63,465 nucleotides of DNA from IMG/VR virus record IMGVR_UViG_3300027593_000199, positions 1-63,465 of that record; one strand, given 5' to 3'. The notes under the pieces were generated by a model that was given only the letters and a program-made list of their open reading frames with translations, searched no databases and was not told the origin of the DNA. Origin of the DNA: a virus. Within the stretch, counting starts at the first letter, position 1. Each line of letters begins with the position of its first letter. The translations under genes and the position numbers were made by a program. Below are positions 31,565 to 39,839 of the stretch, one piece after another.

Positions 31565-31822
31565 TTATTTTACACTTTCAAATATTTTCTTTTGTTCATC
31601 ATACCATTCAACCCATGACTCAACTTTTAGCGAACACTCATGATAGAGTGCGTAGTTGCTACTAACATTCCTAGCAACATCACTTAGCTTTGTATCTTCT
31701 GGTAACTGGTTTAACTGAACACACTTTGTTTTCATTATATCAGGAACAGATGGGAACTTTCTTGCAACAGGAACTGGCTGAGCACATCCAACTAATAGTA
31801 ACAACAATACTAGCGCTCTCAT
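31565..31822 (-). CDS. Outer-membrane lipoprotein spanin (o-spanin, Rz1-like) candidate
   Basis: 85 aa with a lipoprotein signal and lipobox LLVGC (Cys13), short mature chain with two more Cys. Overlaps the upstream membrane/coiled-coil gene by 4 nt (ATGA). That pair has the layout of Rz/Rz1 spanins, which fuse inner and outer membranes at lysis. Separate from the endolysin by 3 kb. Confidence 0.68.
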   Translation of the reverse strand: MRALVLLLLLVGCAQPVPVARKFPSVPDIMKTKCVQLNQLPEDTKLSDVARNVSSNYALYHECSLKVESWVEWYDEQKKIFESVK

Positions 31823-32247
31823 TTTGATTCTCCTGCAGCATCATTCACTGCTTTCACAAACTCTTTTGGAATCTCACACTTAGTATCATACTTGACTACT
31901 TCTCTATCAATATACTGAACAATAGTATCTGCTTTTTCTCTGATTACTTTTTCTTTGGTAACTATCTTTGTTACTAACTTGACGTTAACTTTTTCTGACT
32001 TGACTTCTGACTCTGCAATCTTTTTCTCCAACTCTGCGACTCTTGCTAACCACTTCTCTTCATTAGCGGCACCACCAAGCATCCAGGTTGATCCAACAAG
32101 TATCAGAGTGAATATAACTCTAATGGGAAGGACATATTGTCCGAAGAAAGGTAGGAATTTGAGGAAGAAAGACAAAACTAGGCCTGCGAGGCCTAGTAAG
32201 AATGTTGCACTAAAGAACCACCCAGGTAGAAAGTTAAGTAACCACAT
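31819..32247 (-). CDS. Inner-membrane spanin (Rz-like) candidate
   Basis: 142 aa: two hydrophobic segments (residues 8-28 and 36-58), then a long coiled coil (residues 62-110, KWLARVAELEKKIAESEVKS) and a short end with Cys. Coiled-coil periplasmic arm plus ATGA overlap with a lipoprotein gene fit an i-spanin, although classical Rz has one span. An inverted repeat at 32177-32197 lies inside the coding region. Confidence 0.65.
   Translation of the reverse strand: MWLLNFLPGWFFSATFLLGLAGLVLSFFLKFLPFFGQYVLPIRVIFTLILVGSTWMLGGAANEEKWLARVAELEKKIAESEVKSEKVNVKLVTKIVTKEKVIREKADTIVQYIDREVVKYDTKCEIPKEFVKAVNDAAGESK
32171..32197 (-). terminator. Terminator-like hairpin inside the i-spanin gene
   Basis: Perfect 9-bp stem ACTAGGCCT/AGGCCTAGT with CGC loop, followed on the minus strand by TTTTGTCTTT. 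It lies after the end of the 32234-32761 gene. Confidence 0.5.
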
Positions 32248-32761
32248 TAGGCTTCTTTCTTCTCAACATCTTGGGTGTTTTAATTAGTATAGGATCAAAT
32301 CCATCTACATCACCTGAACCCATATTATTAGTAGGGAGAGCATCTCCAGAATTCAAACCAGCAATCTCTTCATAGAGTTGCATGAACTTAACTTCAAAGT
32401 ATACTTCGTTAAGGAGTGCTTCACTCTTATTTTCTTTCATCATTAAGTAAGAAGCAACCCCAGAAGCGAATCTAGTATCACCTGATGGGACCTTCGCTAG
32501 TATCTTCTTTAAATTTGTTGTGAGTATATCAAAGTATCCCCATGCTGCTCTTTCGTTATCATCTTTGAGGTCTTTCTTCTTCTTTAAGACCTTACCATTC
32601 TTATCGATGATACCGAGCTTGTATGCATCCCACTCTTTGAAAGGGGTATTGATTCTTTTCAGGAATTGGTATGTCAAGAACATATCGACCATCGGATTTC
32701 TTGTCATCGATGGGACATTCTTAATATTCGTGGGAATTTGATTATTGTTTGGTTTGGTCAT
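32234..32761 (-). CDS. Conserved T4-like phage virion-associated protein
   Basis: 175 aa, helical: FLTYQFLKRINTPFKEWDAY followed by KLGIIDKNGKVLKKKKDLKD is a pattern I recall in marine T4-like phages, where it accompanies fibre genes. C-terminus basic (PKMLRRKKPNV). Overlaps the neighbour by 20 nt. Probable virion or assembly role. Confidence 0.72.
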   Translation of the reverse strand: MTKPNNNQIPTNIKNVPSMTRNPMVDMFLTYQFLKRINTPFKEWDAYKLGIIDKNGKVLKKKKDLKDDNERAAWGYFDILTTNLKKILAKVPSGDTRFASGVASYLMMKENKSEALLNEVYFEVKFMQLYEEIAGLNSGDALPTNNMGSGDVDGFDPILIKTPKMLRRKKPNVVT

Positions 32762-33149
32762 CTATTTTTCTCAGCTTATCTACTATGTTACTATCCATTA
32801 ATATTTCGGAAGTCTTTATATTGGAGCCCTGAACATTATATACTACTTCTGGACAATAGCTCAAGAATAATAAAAACGGCTTCAAGTATGAGCTGTAATT
32901 ATTCATTTTAAGGAATAGTAATCTTGTGGCTGCTTCAACACCAAATACATTGTATATAACTGTCAGATGATTAAGAACAAGACGTTCGTTGATATCACCC
33001 GACTCATCATATCTTCCAAATAACTTCTTCAAGTATTTGAATCTACTTAGATCTTCGTAGAATTCAATCGTATCAAAAAAGTGAGGGTTATCATAATGTT
33101 TCGCAGCATAAATTAGAGCGTTGTGCTCAGTCAAATCATCATATTGCAT
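32742..33149 (-). CDS. Conserved T4-like helical protein (DUF7207-like)
   Basis: 135 aa from the ATG at 33149; the longer frame would run back into the fibre gene. Core YDNPHFFDTIEFYEDLSRFK, YLKKLFGRYDESGDINERLV, LNHLTVIYNVFGVEAATRLL matches a small helical protein conserved in T4-like phages. Function unknown; often adjacent to structural genes. Confidence 0.78.
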   Translation of the reverse strand: MQYDDLTEHNALIYAAKHYDNPHFFDTIEFYEDLSRFKYLKKLFGRYDESGDINERLVLNHLTVIYNVFGVEAATRLLFLKMNNYSSYLKPFLLFLSYCPEVVYNVQGSNIKTSEILMDSNIVDKLRKIDDQTKQ

Positions 33150-33154
33150 ATTGG

Positions 33155-34714
33155 TTATGTCCAAGCGTCGTACGATATTCTCTTCCAAGCACCATCACCG
33201 GCGCAGACATACAAGTAATCATTGTCGATAGCAAATTCTCCTTTGATACCTACTGCATCTGGTGCAGAAGGAGGAGTAGTTCTATACATAAATGCTGTGT
33301 TCTGTACCATGTTATCAGGGAACAGGATAGAACCATTTGCTCTAAATGTCCACTGTGATGCTCCAACAGTAACTATTAAGTTAGTATTGGATACAGATAC
33401 AGAGTTATTTACTGTACTATTAGACCATGATATTGATATACCGGTATTTGATCTGGTAGATACAGAAGTTGTATTGACTGTTGTATTAACCGTACTATTA
33501 CCAATTGAAATAGCAGTAGCAGTACTTGGAATAACAATAGTATTTGCTGGGAAGGTTGTAGTACCTGATCGATCAAACTTCCAGTCTACAGTTCCAAAGT
33601 CCGCAGACTTAACACTAACATAAGCACTGTTATTGGTTCTAACACCTACAATACTTGAGTGTAGTGCTGCACTTAAATCTTCTGCCTTAATCTCAACAAC
33701 ACCACCAGAGTATAATTCAACTGATGTATTGTTTATTGATTGTATATGTGTATTTGTACCAGGAAGATATATGTCACTAGGTACAGTAACTCTACCATTA
33801 GCTTGGGATAAACTTACTGTAAATCCATTACTAATTAACTGTCTTGCTGATCCAACAGATGCATTAGCGATATCAGTATTAAGGAAACCTGTAGCATTAA
33901 TGGTAAGCTCATTACCTACTTTAATAATACCAGCTGATGTTGTATTAGCAGTTCTAATATTTGCACTAAGCTGGAATGTGGTGTTACTCATTGCAAGTTG
34001 GTCACCAACTATTATAATACCAGGAGCTGTTGTGTTAGCAAAGTTAGTATTAACATTAAGTATTCCATTTGCAATAGCCATTGTATTACCGACTATAATA
34101 CTACCTGCTGAGTTAAAAGTTGCAATCGGGAGAGTAGCACTTAAATGACCACTAGCATTGATAGTCATGTTATTGCCAACTTTAACAATACCTTCTGATG
34201 TTGTATTGGCATATCTGAGATTTGCGCTCAGGAATCCTGTAGCATTAATAGATAACTGATCACCAACACCAACCTTACCAAGGACTGTTGTATTAGCAAT
34301 AAATACATTGGCACTGAGATATCCAGTAGCATTAATGGTAAGATTATTACCTACAGCAATGATACCAGCTGTAGAGTTTGATGCAGCTACTATATTAGCT
34401 ACTAAGAAGCCATTCTGATCAATTGCAAGTTGACTACCAACTTTAATAGTACCAAATGATGATGTGTTAGCTGCTCTAATATTAGCACTAAGAACACCAT
34501 CTACAGTGATAGCAAGCTGACTTCCAATCTTGACGATACCTGCATACGTTGTATTAGCATAGTCAGGAAAGGTAACCGTATCTCTAAACGTACTGACAGT
34601 CAACTTCCTTGTTGTCAACGTACCTGCAACGTTAGCAACAAGGACGAAGAAATCACTATTGTTTATAGTATTAGCGGTTGTTAACTCGCTGATCTTCTTG
34701 GCTCTATTACTCAT
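33155..34714 (-). CDS. Long tail fibre with eight 29-residue repeats
   Basis: 519 aa. Residues about 52-285 hold eight tandem repeats, unit roughly ANTTSAGIIKVGNELTINAT followed by GFLSANIR. The second half is another beta-rich stretch, ending with KGEFAIDNDYLYVCAGDGAW and KRISYDAW, a C-terminal module common in phage fibre and structural proteins. Extended, trimeric fibre predicted. The repeats could expand or shrink by recombination. Confidence 0.82.
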   Translation of the reverse strand: MSNRAKKISELTTANTINNSDFFVLVANVAGTLTTRKLTVSTFRDTVTFPDYANTTYAGIVKIGSQLAITVDGVLSANIRAANTSSFGTIKVGSQLAIDQNGFLVANIVAASNSTAGIIAVGNNLTINATGYLSANVFIANTTVLGKVGVGDQLSINATGFLSANLRYANTTSEGIVKVGNNMTINASGHLSATLPIATFNSAGSIIVGNTMAIANGILNVNTNFANTTAPGIIIVGDQLAMSNTTFQLSANIRTANTTSAGIIKVGNELTINATGFLNTDIANASVGSARQLISNGFTVSLSQANGRVTVPSDIYLPGTNTHIQSINNTSVELYSGGVVEIKAEDLSAALHSSIVGVRTNNSAYVSVKSADFGTVDWKFDRSGTTTFPANTIVIPSTATAISIGNSTVNTTVNTTSVSTRSNTGISISWSNSTVNNSVSVSNTNLIVTVGASQWTFRANGSILFPDNMVQNTAFMYRTTPPSAPDAVGIKGEFAIDNDYLYVCAGDGAWKRISYDAWT

Positions 34715-34720
34715 ATTTTA

Positions 34721-35578
34721 TTATGCGTCTGGTAAGTAAGCATCATCGGATGCATCGCTAGTGATTGAACCCATAGCTACTAATGTTTCATATTGAACAC
34801 GTCCAGCACGACCACCAGTACCTTCTGTTCTAATATTCCAACCAGCATGTGTAACACCTCTATTCTTTGCACCACCAACAACTACAACTGCTGTTGCTGT
34901 CTGACCAGTGATCGAGTGACCAGCTTGGGCAGTTGCTGCAGCGGATGTCAAGTTAATAGCAGGACCACCAGATGTAGTAGCTAATTGGATTGCTGTTGAG
35001 TTAGCAGTGATTACAAAGTATTGGGTTCCGCTAGCAAGACCACCAATAGCTGTATTAGCGGCTGCAACAGTGTAAGTTACGATGTCATTATTAACAAAGA
35101 ATGCTCTGTTAGAACCTAATGATATAAAACCATTTACTGTTGAGTTACCAACTGTGACTGCTGATGTATTACCTGCAAATGTCTGCGCAGCTGGAGCAGC
35201 AATAGAAGCGATTGGAGAAGCAGTGTAGCCTGTTCCGTTAGCTGTTACTGTAAATGCTGTGATTCTACCAGTTGCATCAGCAGTTGTATTAGCAGCCGCA
35301 TCGGCACCAGTGTTATTTCCTGAGAATGTAACAGCTGCATTACCACTATATCCTGAACCTGCGAAGGTTAAAGTACCAGAGATAATTGGACCAGCACTAA
35401 CACTCATCTCTGTCGTATCGACACCATACTGTCCAACAATCTGGCCAGCAATAAATGCATCGGCTGTTGTATTACCAAATAAAGCTGTTCTATTAGCAGT
35501 GTTTGGTGCTAGTTTAAATTGACCAGCAGCAGAAATTACCGAGTTTCCTGCAGCGTCTGTGTTTCCCCATAAAGGCAT
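34721..35578 (-). CDS. Conserved virion structural protein (MPLWGNTD family)
   Basis: 285 aa, beta-rich, Ala/Thr/Gly/Asn-rich. Starts MPLWGNTDAAGNSVISAAGQ and ends with TEGTGGRAGRVQYETLVAMG then SDASDDAYLPDA, both highly typical of a structural protein shared by marine T4-like phages. The middle resembles repeated beta domains. Behind a GATAAATA late promoter. Confidence 0.85.
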   Translation of the reverse strand: MPLWGNTDAAGNSVISAAGQFKLAPNTANRTALFGNTTADAFIAGQIVGQYGVDTTEMSVSAGPIISGTLTFAGSGYSGNAAVTFSGNNTGADAAANTTADATGRITAFTVTANGTGYTASPIASIAAPAAQTFAGNTSAVTVGNSTVNGFISLGSNRAFFVNNDIVTYTVAAANTAIGGLASGTQYFVITANSTAIQLATTSGGPAINLTSAAATAQAGHSITGQTATAVVVVGGAKNRGVTHAGWNIRTEGTGGRAGRVQYETLVAMGSITSDASDDAYLPDA

Positions 35579-35608
35579 TTTTGTACTCCTTGATTTACGT
35601 TGTTATAG

Positions 35609-35815
35609 TTATTTATCTTTGTTAGAATGTAGCATATCAGCATGAAAAGCAGAATGTCTATGTTCAATTAATGGTTCATCAACTACTCTTATCTTCTTCA
35701 TAGCCTGCTGCCTAGCCATGGATCGTATATCTTCCATGGTACGGACAGGTTCACCATCAGGATCTCTTACTACGGGATCACCCTGTATAATGATATTGGC
35801 AGCTGAAATTCCCAT
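35609..35815 (-). CDS. Hypothetical 68-aa virion-region protein
   Basis: 68 aa: MGISAANIIIQGDPVVRDPD then a charged helix (MEDIRSMARQQAMKKIRVVD) and a His-rich end. ATG coupled to the preceding stop. Upstream of a late promoter. Function unknown. Confidence 0.65.
   Translation of the reverse strand: MGISAANIIIQGDPVVRDPDGEPVRTMEDIRSMARQQAMKKIRVVDEPLIEHRHSAFHADMLHSNKDK
35610..35617 (-). promoter_or_regulatory. T4-type late promoter (GATAAATA)
   Basis: GATAAATA, one mismatch from TATAAATA, 32 nt upstream of the MPLWGNTD virion gene. Confidence 0.6.
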
Positions 35816-36585
35816 TACTTTCCTGTAATCATCTTGTGAACAGCCATAAGATTCTCATGTGACTTATGAATCTCATCATGGACATTCATTCTATGCTCTG
35901 GTTTCAATCTATCTGTAGCACTGAGAATAGTCTTTGCAACATGCTGAGGCACTGGATGCTTCTTACCATTCTTGAATGTTACATGGAATGGTTTCATATC
36001 CGAATCAGACGCTTTCTTTAACTGGACGTGAATATGTTGATCCGCTTCCATACCGTTATCCTCACCGTGCTCTTCATGATCTTCGGAATCATCATTACTA
36101 CGAATAGACATCTTCTTAGGACGACCACGGGCTTCATCAAGACCAACTTCTTCCTTGACTTCGCTCTGCATATAGTCAGCCACTGTGCTAATATAGTCAG
36201 CGGATAAAGTAATTTTATTCTGTACCCATTCAGCCATGTTGGTATTATCTTTTAGCATGTCATGGACTTGTTGAGCATTGGCCATGATAGAACGTAACTG
36301 ACTCTTAGCCATGTCACCTTCGTAGTCATATTCTCTAGGATCTTTGGCTTCTGTGAATCTAAGTAGTTTTGTTTCTGAACTCTTCGTCTGAGCATTCTTT
36401 GCTGTAGCTGCAATCTGCTTTAGACGCTTTTTGTTCTCTGTCTCATATCCCATGGCTTCCTTGATACCATCGTAAGGATTACCACCCATGAGTTTACGAT
36501 GAGCCTTGTAGCGTTTACCACTGCTACTTAGTTTAAAATCGGAAGAGGCTACAACCCCTTCCTGTATTTGTTTAAGTGTTTTCAT
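35815..36585 (-). CDS. Internal head protein candidate with capsid-targeting peptide
   Basis: 256 aa. N-terminus MKTLKQIQE followed by GVVASS fits a capsid-targeting peptide cut after Ile-Gln-Glu. The middle has YDYEGDMAKSQLRSIMANAQ and MAEWVQNKITLSADYISTVA, a helical domain I recall in T4-like phages, and the C-terminus is His/Lys-rich. TAATG-like coupling with the next genes in one late operon. Likely a DNA-associated internal or core protein. Confidence 0.75.
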   Translation of the reverse strand: MKTLKQIQEGVVASSDFKLSSSGKRYKAHRKLMGGNPYDGIKEAMGYETENKKRLKQIAATAKNAQTKSSETKLLRFTEAKDPREYDYEGDMAKSQLRSIMANAQQVHDMLKDNTNMAEWVQNKITLSADYISTVADYMQSEVKEEVGLDEARGRPKKMSIRSNDDSEDHEEHGEDNGMEADQHIHVQLKKASDSDMKPFHVTFKNGKKHPVPQHVAKTILSATDRLKPEHRMNVHDEIHKSHENLMAVHKMITGK

Positions 36586-38528
36586 TAGAAGTCACTCCCT
36601 TGCATACCTTGACCACTAAAGCTATTTGATCTCTGTAGCGGTTTAGCTGCTGCAGCTTTCTTTGCCTTCTCTTCAGGAGTCTCACCAGCAGGAGCTGGAG
36701 CTGGAGTAGCTGCTGGAGCTGGAGCTGGAACAGCTGCAGCCATTGGCTTATTAGCAGTGGCCACTGGAGCTGGTGCAGGAGCAGGTGTTGCTGCAGGAGC
36801 TGCTGGTTTAGCTGCAGGAGCAGGTGCAGCTGGCTTCTCAGACTGAGAAGCCATGGCTGCATTAGATACACCTGATGTGTCACCCTGAACAAAAGCAGCT
36901 TGTTCTGGTGTTTTAGTGTCGATTGTACCTACATTGAAACCAAGACCCTGCCTAGCTCTTTCTCTCATTTTAGCTATCTGTGCATTCATTTTAGCATCTG
37001 CAGCTCTTGCCATCTCAATATCTCTTAATTCATTAACTGCCTTCTTACGCTTGGAGTGCATGTGCATTTCGGAAACAAGAATCTCTAGTTCAGCTGTTGG
37101 AACATACTTTTCAATACCATGTTCAAACATGACATCATACCAAGCAATGTGACCATCTTGATCTGGATCAGCATGTTGAGTAGTAACAGTACGGCCTTCA
37201 CCAAACGATTCACTCTTTACATGAATAGCACATTGATGCTCGTAGCTGTTGCCTGGAGTGTCTTTATTCTCTTTAACAGATGTTTTTTTCTTGTTGTAGA
37301 GACCAAGTTTCATTTTCATCTTAGAAGACATCTCTTCTTCAACATCTATCGCCTTTTTACCCATCTTAACAGGGCTATTGCTTTTAACTACTCCACGAGC
37401 AACAAGAATATCACCATGAGTGATGCGTTTTGGATCTCCATGCTGTGCTGCCAGATCTTGCTCTTTATCATTACGAGGAATAGTACCTTCTTTCTTCTTC
37501 ATAACTTCCATGATATCAGCAACTAGATCTTTTGATACACCAAAGGTCTTATTAACATAAGATTCTTCTGCAGTAACTTTACCGTTAACATTACCTTTGC
37601 CTCTGATCTTATTGATAAAATCACCAACCGAAGCATATGAACGATTCTCTGTATCTGGACCACCCATCACACCTTTTTGACGAACATATGTTCTACCATC
37701 TGTATCAGTTCTTGTATTACCTTTACCATATTTGGTATCAAGTTCTTTGTCTGCAGGACGACCAGTACTGTAGTCTTTATCGTTAGCCTTAGGTGTTTCA
37801 GCTTTTGGCTCTTCTGCTTTTGGTGTCTCTACTTTAGCAGCTTGTGGCTTGGACTCTTCATCGTCACTATTGTCATTGCCAAATGCTTTATTAACTGTAT
37901 CACGAGTACTTGCTATTTGTTTAGCCATCGTATCTGCAGGCAGAATTGAAGCTCTCTTCGATGGTGTAGCCATTGCTCGAGCTCCACGATCATCTGGTTC
38001 TGCGTCTGGTTTTGATGACATCGAAGCCATTGCTCGTGCTCCACGGTCATCCGGCTCTGCACTTGTTTCTTTACCTTGAGCTTTTGCTAATGATGAAGCA
38101 TCCATTGCTGCTGGCTTTGGAGCATCGTTAGATGTAGGAGCTGCAGCAGCTGGAGTTTCAGGTTTCTTAGCTGTAGTAGCGGCAGCAGTAGGCGCTTTGG
38201 TTGTACGTGGTTTAGGTATTGAGGCTGGAGAAGCTTTGTCACCTACAGGCTTAATATCAGAATCAGGAGTCTTCTCGTTACCTGGTTTAACACCATTATC
38301 ACGAACTGCAACAGGAGCTGTTTGAGTTACATCATGTTTAGAATTCCACTTATCTTTCGAAACAGTCTTAGGTAAAGTATTTTGTTTACCCTGTGAGTAG
38401 CTACGCCATGATTGAGCTGCACCGCTCATCTTTGATCTGGCTTCAGCATCAACATCATCAGAGCTAGTTTGGGCTCCCCTACTACCCATTTCCATAATAT
38501 TTTTGATTGATTCGTAAAGTGACTTCAT
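36585..38528 (-). CDS. Large internal head protein candidate
   Basis: 647 aa. N-terminus MKSLYESIKNIME followed by MGSRG fits a capsid-targeting peptide cut after Ile-Met-Glu. The rest is mostly low complexity: AKQIAST, PKAEEPKAETPKAND and a C-terminal Ala/Pro run (KPAAPAATPAPAPAPVATA), with repeated AEPDDRGARAMA units. A folded segment is GNSYEHQCAIHVKSESFGEG..ADPDQDGHIAWYDVMFEHGI. Disordered linkers are typical of packaged proteins. Confidence 0.7.
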   Translation of the reverse strand: MKSLYESIKNIMEMGSRGAQTSSDDVDAEARSKMSGAAQSWRSYSQGKQNTLPKTVSKDKWNSKHDVTQTAPVAVRDNGVKPGNEKTPDSDIKPVGDKASPASIPKPRTTKAPTAAATTAKKPETPAAAAPTSNDAPKPAAMDASSLAKAQGKETSAEPDDRGARAMASMSSKPDAEPDDRGARAMATPSKRASILPADTMAKQIASTRDTVNKAFGNDNSDDEESKPQAAKVETPKAEEPKAETPKANDKDYSTGRPADKELDTKYGKGNTRTDTDGRTYVRQKGVMGGPDTENRSYASVGDFINKIRGKGNVNGKVTAEESYVNKTFGVSKDLVADIMEVMKKKEGTIPRNDKEQDLAAQHGDPKRITHGDILVARGVVKSNSPVKMGKKAIDVEEEMSSKMKMKLGLYNKKKTSVKENKDTPGNSYEHQCAIHVKSESFGEGRTVTTQHADPDQDGHIAWYDVMFEHGIEKYVPTAELEILVSEMHMHSKRKKAVNELRDIEMARAADAKMNAQIAKMRERARQGLGFNVGTIDTKTPEQAAFVQGDTSGVSNAAMASQSEKPAAPAPAAKPAAPAATPAPAPAPVATANKPMAAAVPAPAPAATPAPAPAGETPEEKAKKAAAAKPLQRSNSFSGQGMQGSDF

Positions 38529-38551
38529 TTTATTTCCTTTTTTAATTAATG

Positions 38552-39127
38552 TTAGTCTGCATCGATAATTTTAAGTTTTCTTTGTGCTTTTAGATTTCTG
38601 GATAAGACGAACTTAGAGCTATCGATGTCGCTATCCTTTGGTCCAATATTTGGAGATGTTGGGGGTGTTTGTAACCTCTTCATTATTTCTGGTGTTATCT
38701 TATCTACTGGTCCTGAGTCAGATTGTTCGTATGATTTAATATCATCCAAGTGGCCATCAAGGTATCCGAGTTTATCACTAACACCAATCCGATCACCTAG
38801 CATACGAATCTTCTCAACAATTTGACTTGCTTCTTTCGAGTCATCACTTGTTGATCGTTCTGCAGCCAGTGTATGCTTTTTGATACCAAACAACTGATCA
38901 TGAAGAATAGCCATCTTCTCTGCCAAATCAGGATTAGCATCACGTGGTAGGTTTACAAATAACATCTGTGCCTTTGGGCACATTTCAAAATTCTTGGTAC
39001 GATAGGTGCCAGCAGCAATTTGATCTGATTGATCTTTCTCTATCTTACTACGCTGCTCAAACAAACCCTTCCTGGATTTGCGAACAACATCCCTAATTCT
39101 GTTTTCTAGTGTAACGTACTTTTTCAT
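38552..39127 (-). CDS. Conserved phage hypothetical protein
   Basis: 191 aa from the ATG that overlaps the dps stop (ATGA). Helical N-terminus (KKYVTLENRIRDVVRKSRKG) then SDQIAAGTYRTKNFEMCPKA. The C-terminal part has NIGPKDSDIDSSKFVLSRNL. Function unknown; belongs to the late operon. Confidence 0.68.
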   Translation of the reverse strand: MKKYVTLENRIRDVVRKSRKGLFEQRSKIEKDQSDQIAAGTYRTKNFEMCPKAQMLFVNLPRDANPDLAEKMAILHDQLFGIKKHTLAAERSTSDDSKEASQIVEKIRMLGDRIGVSDKLGYLDGHLDDIKSYEQSDSGPVDKITPEIMKRLQTPPTSPNIGPKDSDIDSSKFVLSRNLKAQRKLKIIDAD

Positions 39128-39570
39128 TGTCTTCTCTTTAGTAGAGAGTTTAACATCCATGCATGCTTCTTATGGGCGTCATATCTATCTTGTATGAAAT
39201 TAGAAAGTCCAATCTCATCAAATTCTTCTGCCAATTCGTATGCTTCTCTTAGAGAGGCTAACACTATCTGATTATCACCTGATAACGTATTAAACATCTC
39301 TCCAGCTGATGGAGCACCTGTACTATCGGCGATGCTTGATAATTCTTTAAATCTTGAAAATGATCCTGGAGCATATTCCCCAAGAGCTCTAATCTCTTCT
39401 GCAATCTTATCAACTGCTCCGTAGACTTCTTCATATAGGTTACCAAGGAATTCATGGTACTGAGGAAAGTCCGGACCTTCTACATTCCAATGAAACTGAT
39501 GTGCTTTCAAATAGAAAGCAAAGCTATCAGCAAGTACAACTTTCATCTTTTCTGTTAATTGTTCTCTCAT
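39124..39570 (-). CDS. dps: Dps/ferritin-like protein
   Basis: 148 aa, the usual Dps length. Core signature HQFHWNVEGPDFPQYHEFLG then AVDKIAEEIRALG contains His27, His39, Asp54 and Glu58 of the ferroxidase site; the residue matching E. coli Asp67 is Gly43, so the site may be altered. Dps dodecamers bind DNA and oxidise iron. Here it is flanked by capsid-targeted genes, so it might protect DNA in the virion or host; it has no targeting peptide itself. The second ATG (TAATG) is preferred. Confidence 0.88.
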   Translation of the reverse strand: MREQLTEKMKVVLADSFAFYLKAHQFHWNVEGPDFPQYHEFLGNLYEEVYGAVDKIAEEIRALGEYAPGSFSRFKELSSIADSTGAPSAGEMFNTLSGDNQIVLASLREAYELAEEFDEIGLSNFIQDRYDAHKKHAWMLNSLLKRRQ

Positions 39571-39839
39571 TACCATGCCTTACATGACCAATATCTTGGC
39601 GTTGTTTTATCAGATGCAGTATCGCAATTATGACGAGCTCTAAAGCTCTTGCGACGTGCAGGTATATGTTTCTTGATAGAAAGATTCTTATCTCCGAAGT
39701 TTACCTTCTGAGCCTTACCATCTCCATCAGGATCAACAAATACTTTAGACTTCTTAACATCACCAGCCATAGGCTTGTTAAGAGGTACTTTCTTACCTTG
39801 AAACTCAGCTTCTGTGATAAACTCTAAAAAACTTAGCAT
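39570..39839 (-). CDS. Capsid-targeted basic protein, DUF5872-like
   Basis: 89 aa. N-terminus MLSFLEFITE followed by AEFQG fits a capsid-targeting peptide cut after Ile-Thr-Glu. The mature part is basic and ends KSFRARHNCDTASDKTTPRY and WSCKAW, a Cys/Trp domain I recall in other phage virion proteins. Probably a small DNA-binding internal protein. Confidence 0.75.
   Translation of the reverse strand: MLSFLEFITEAEFQGKKVPLNKPMAGDVKKSKVFVDPDGDGKAQKVNFGDKNLSIKKHIPARRKSFRARHNCDTASDKTTPRYWSCKAW

Noticed and set aside
29070-35578. DNA-level direct repeats as mobile elements
   Set aside because: They encode repetitive fibre domains; no inverted-repeat ends, transposase or target duplications are seen. 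No insertion sequence, integrase or attachment site was recognised anywhere.
36572-36892. 106-aa Leu/Gln-rich minus-strand frame
   Set aside because: A shadow of the Ala/Pro-rich end of the 36585-38528 gene; its composition follows from that codon bias.
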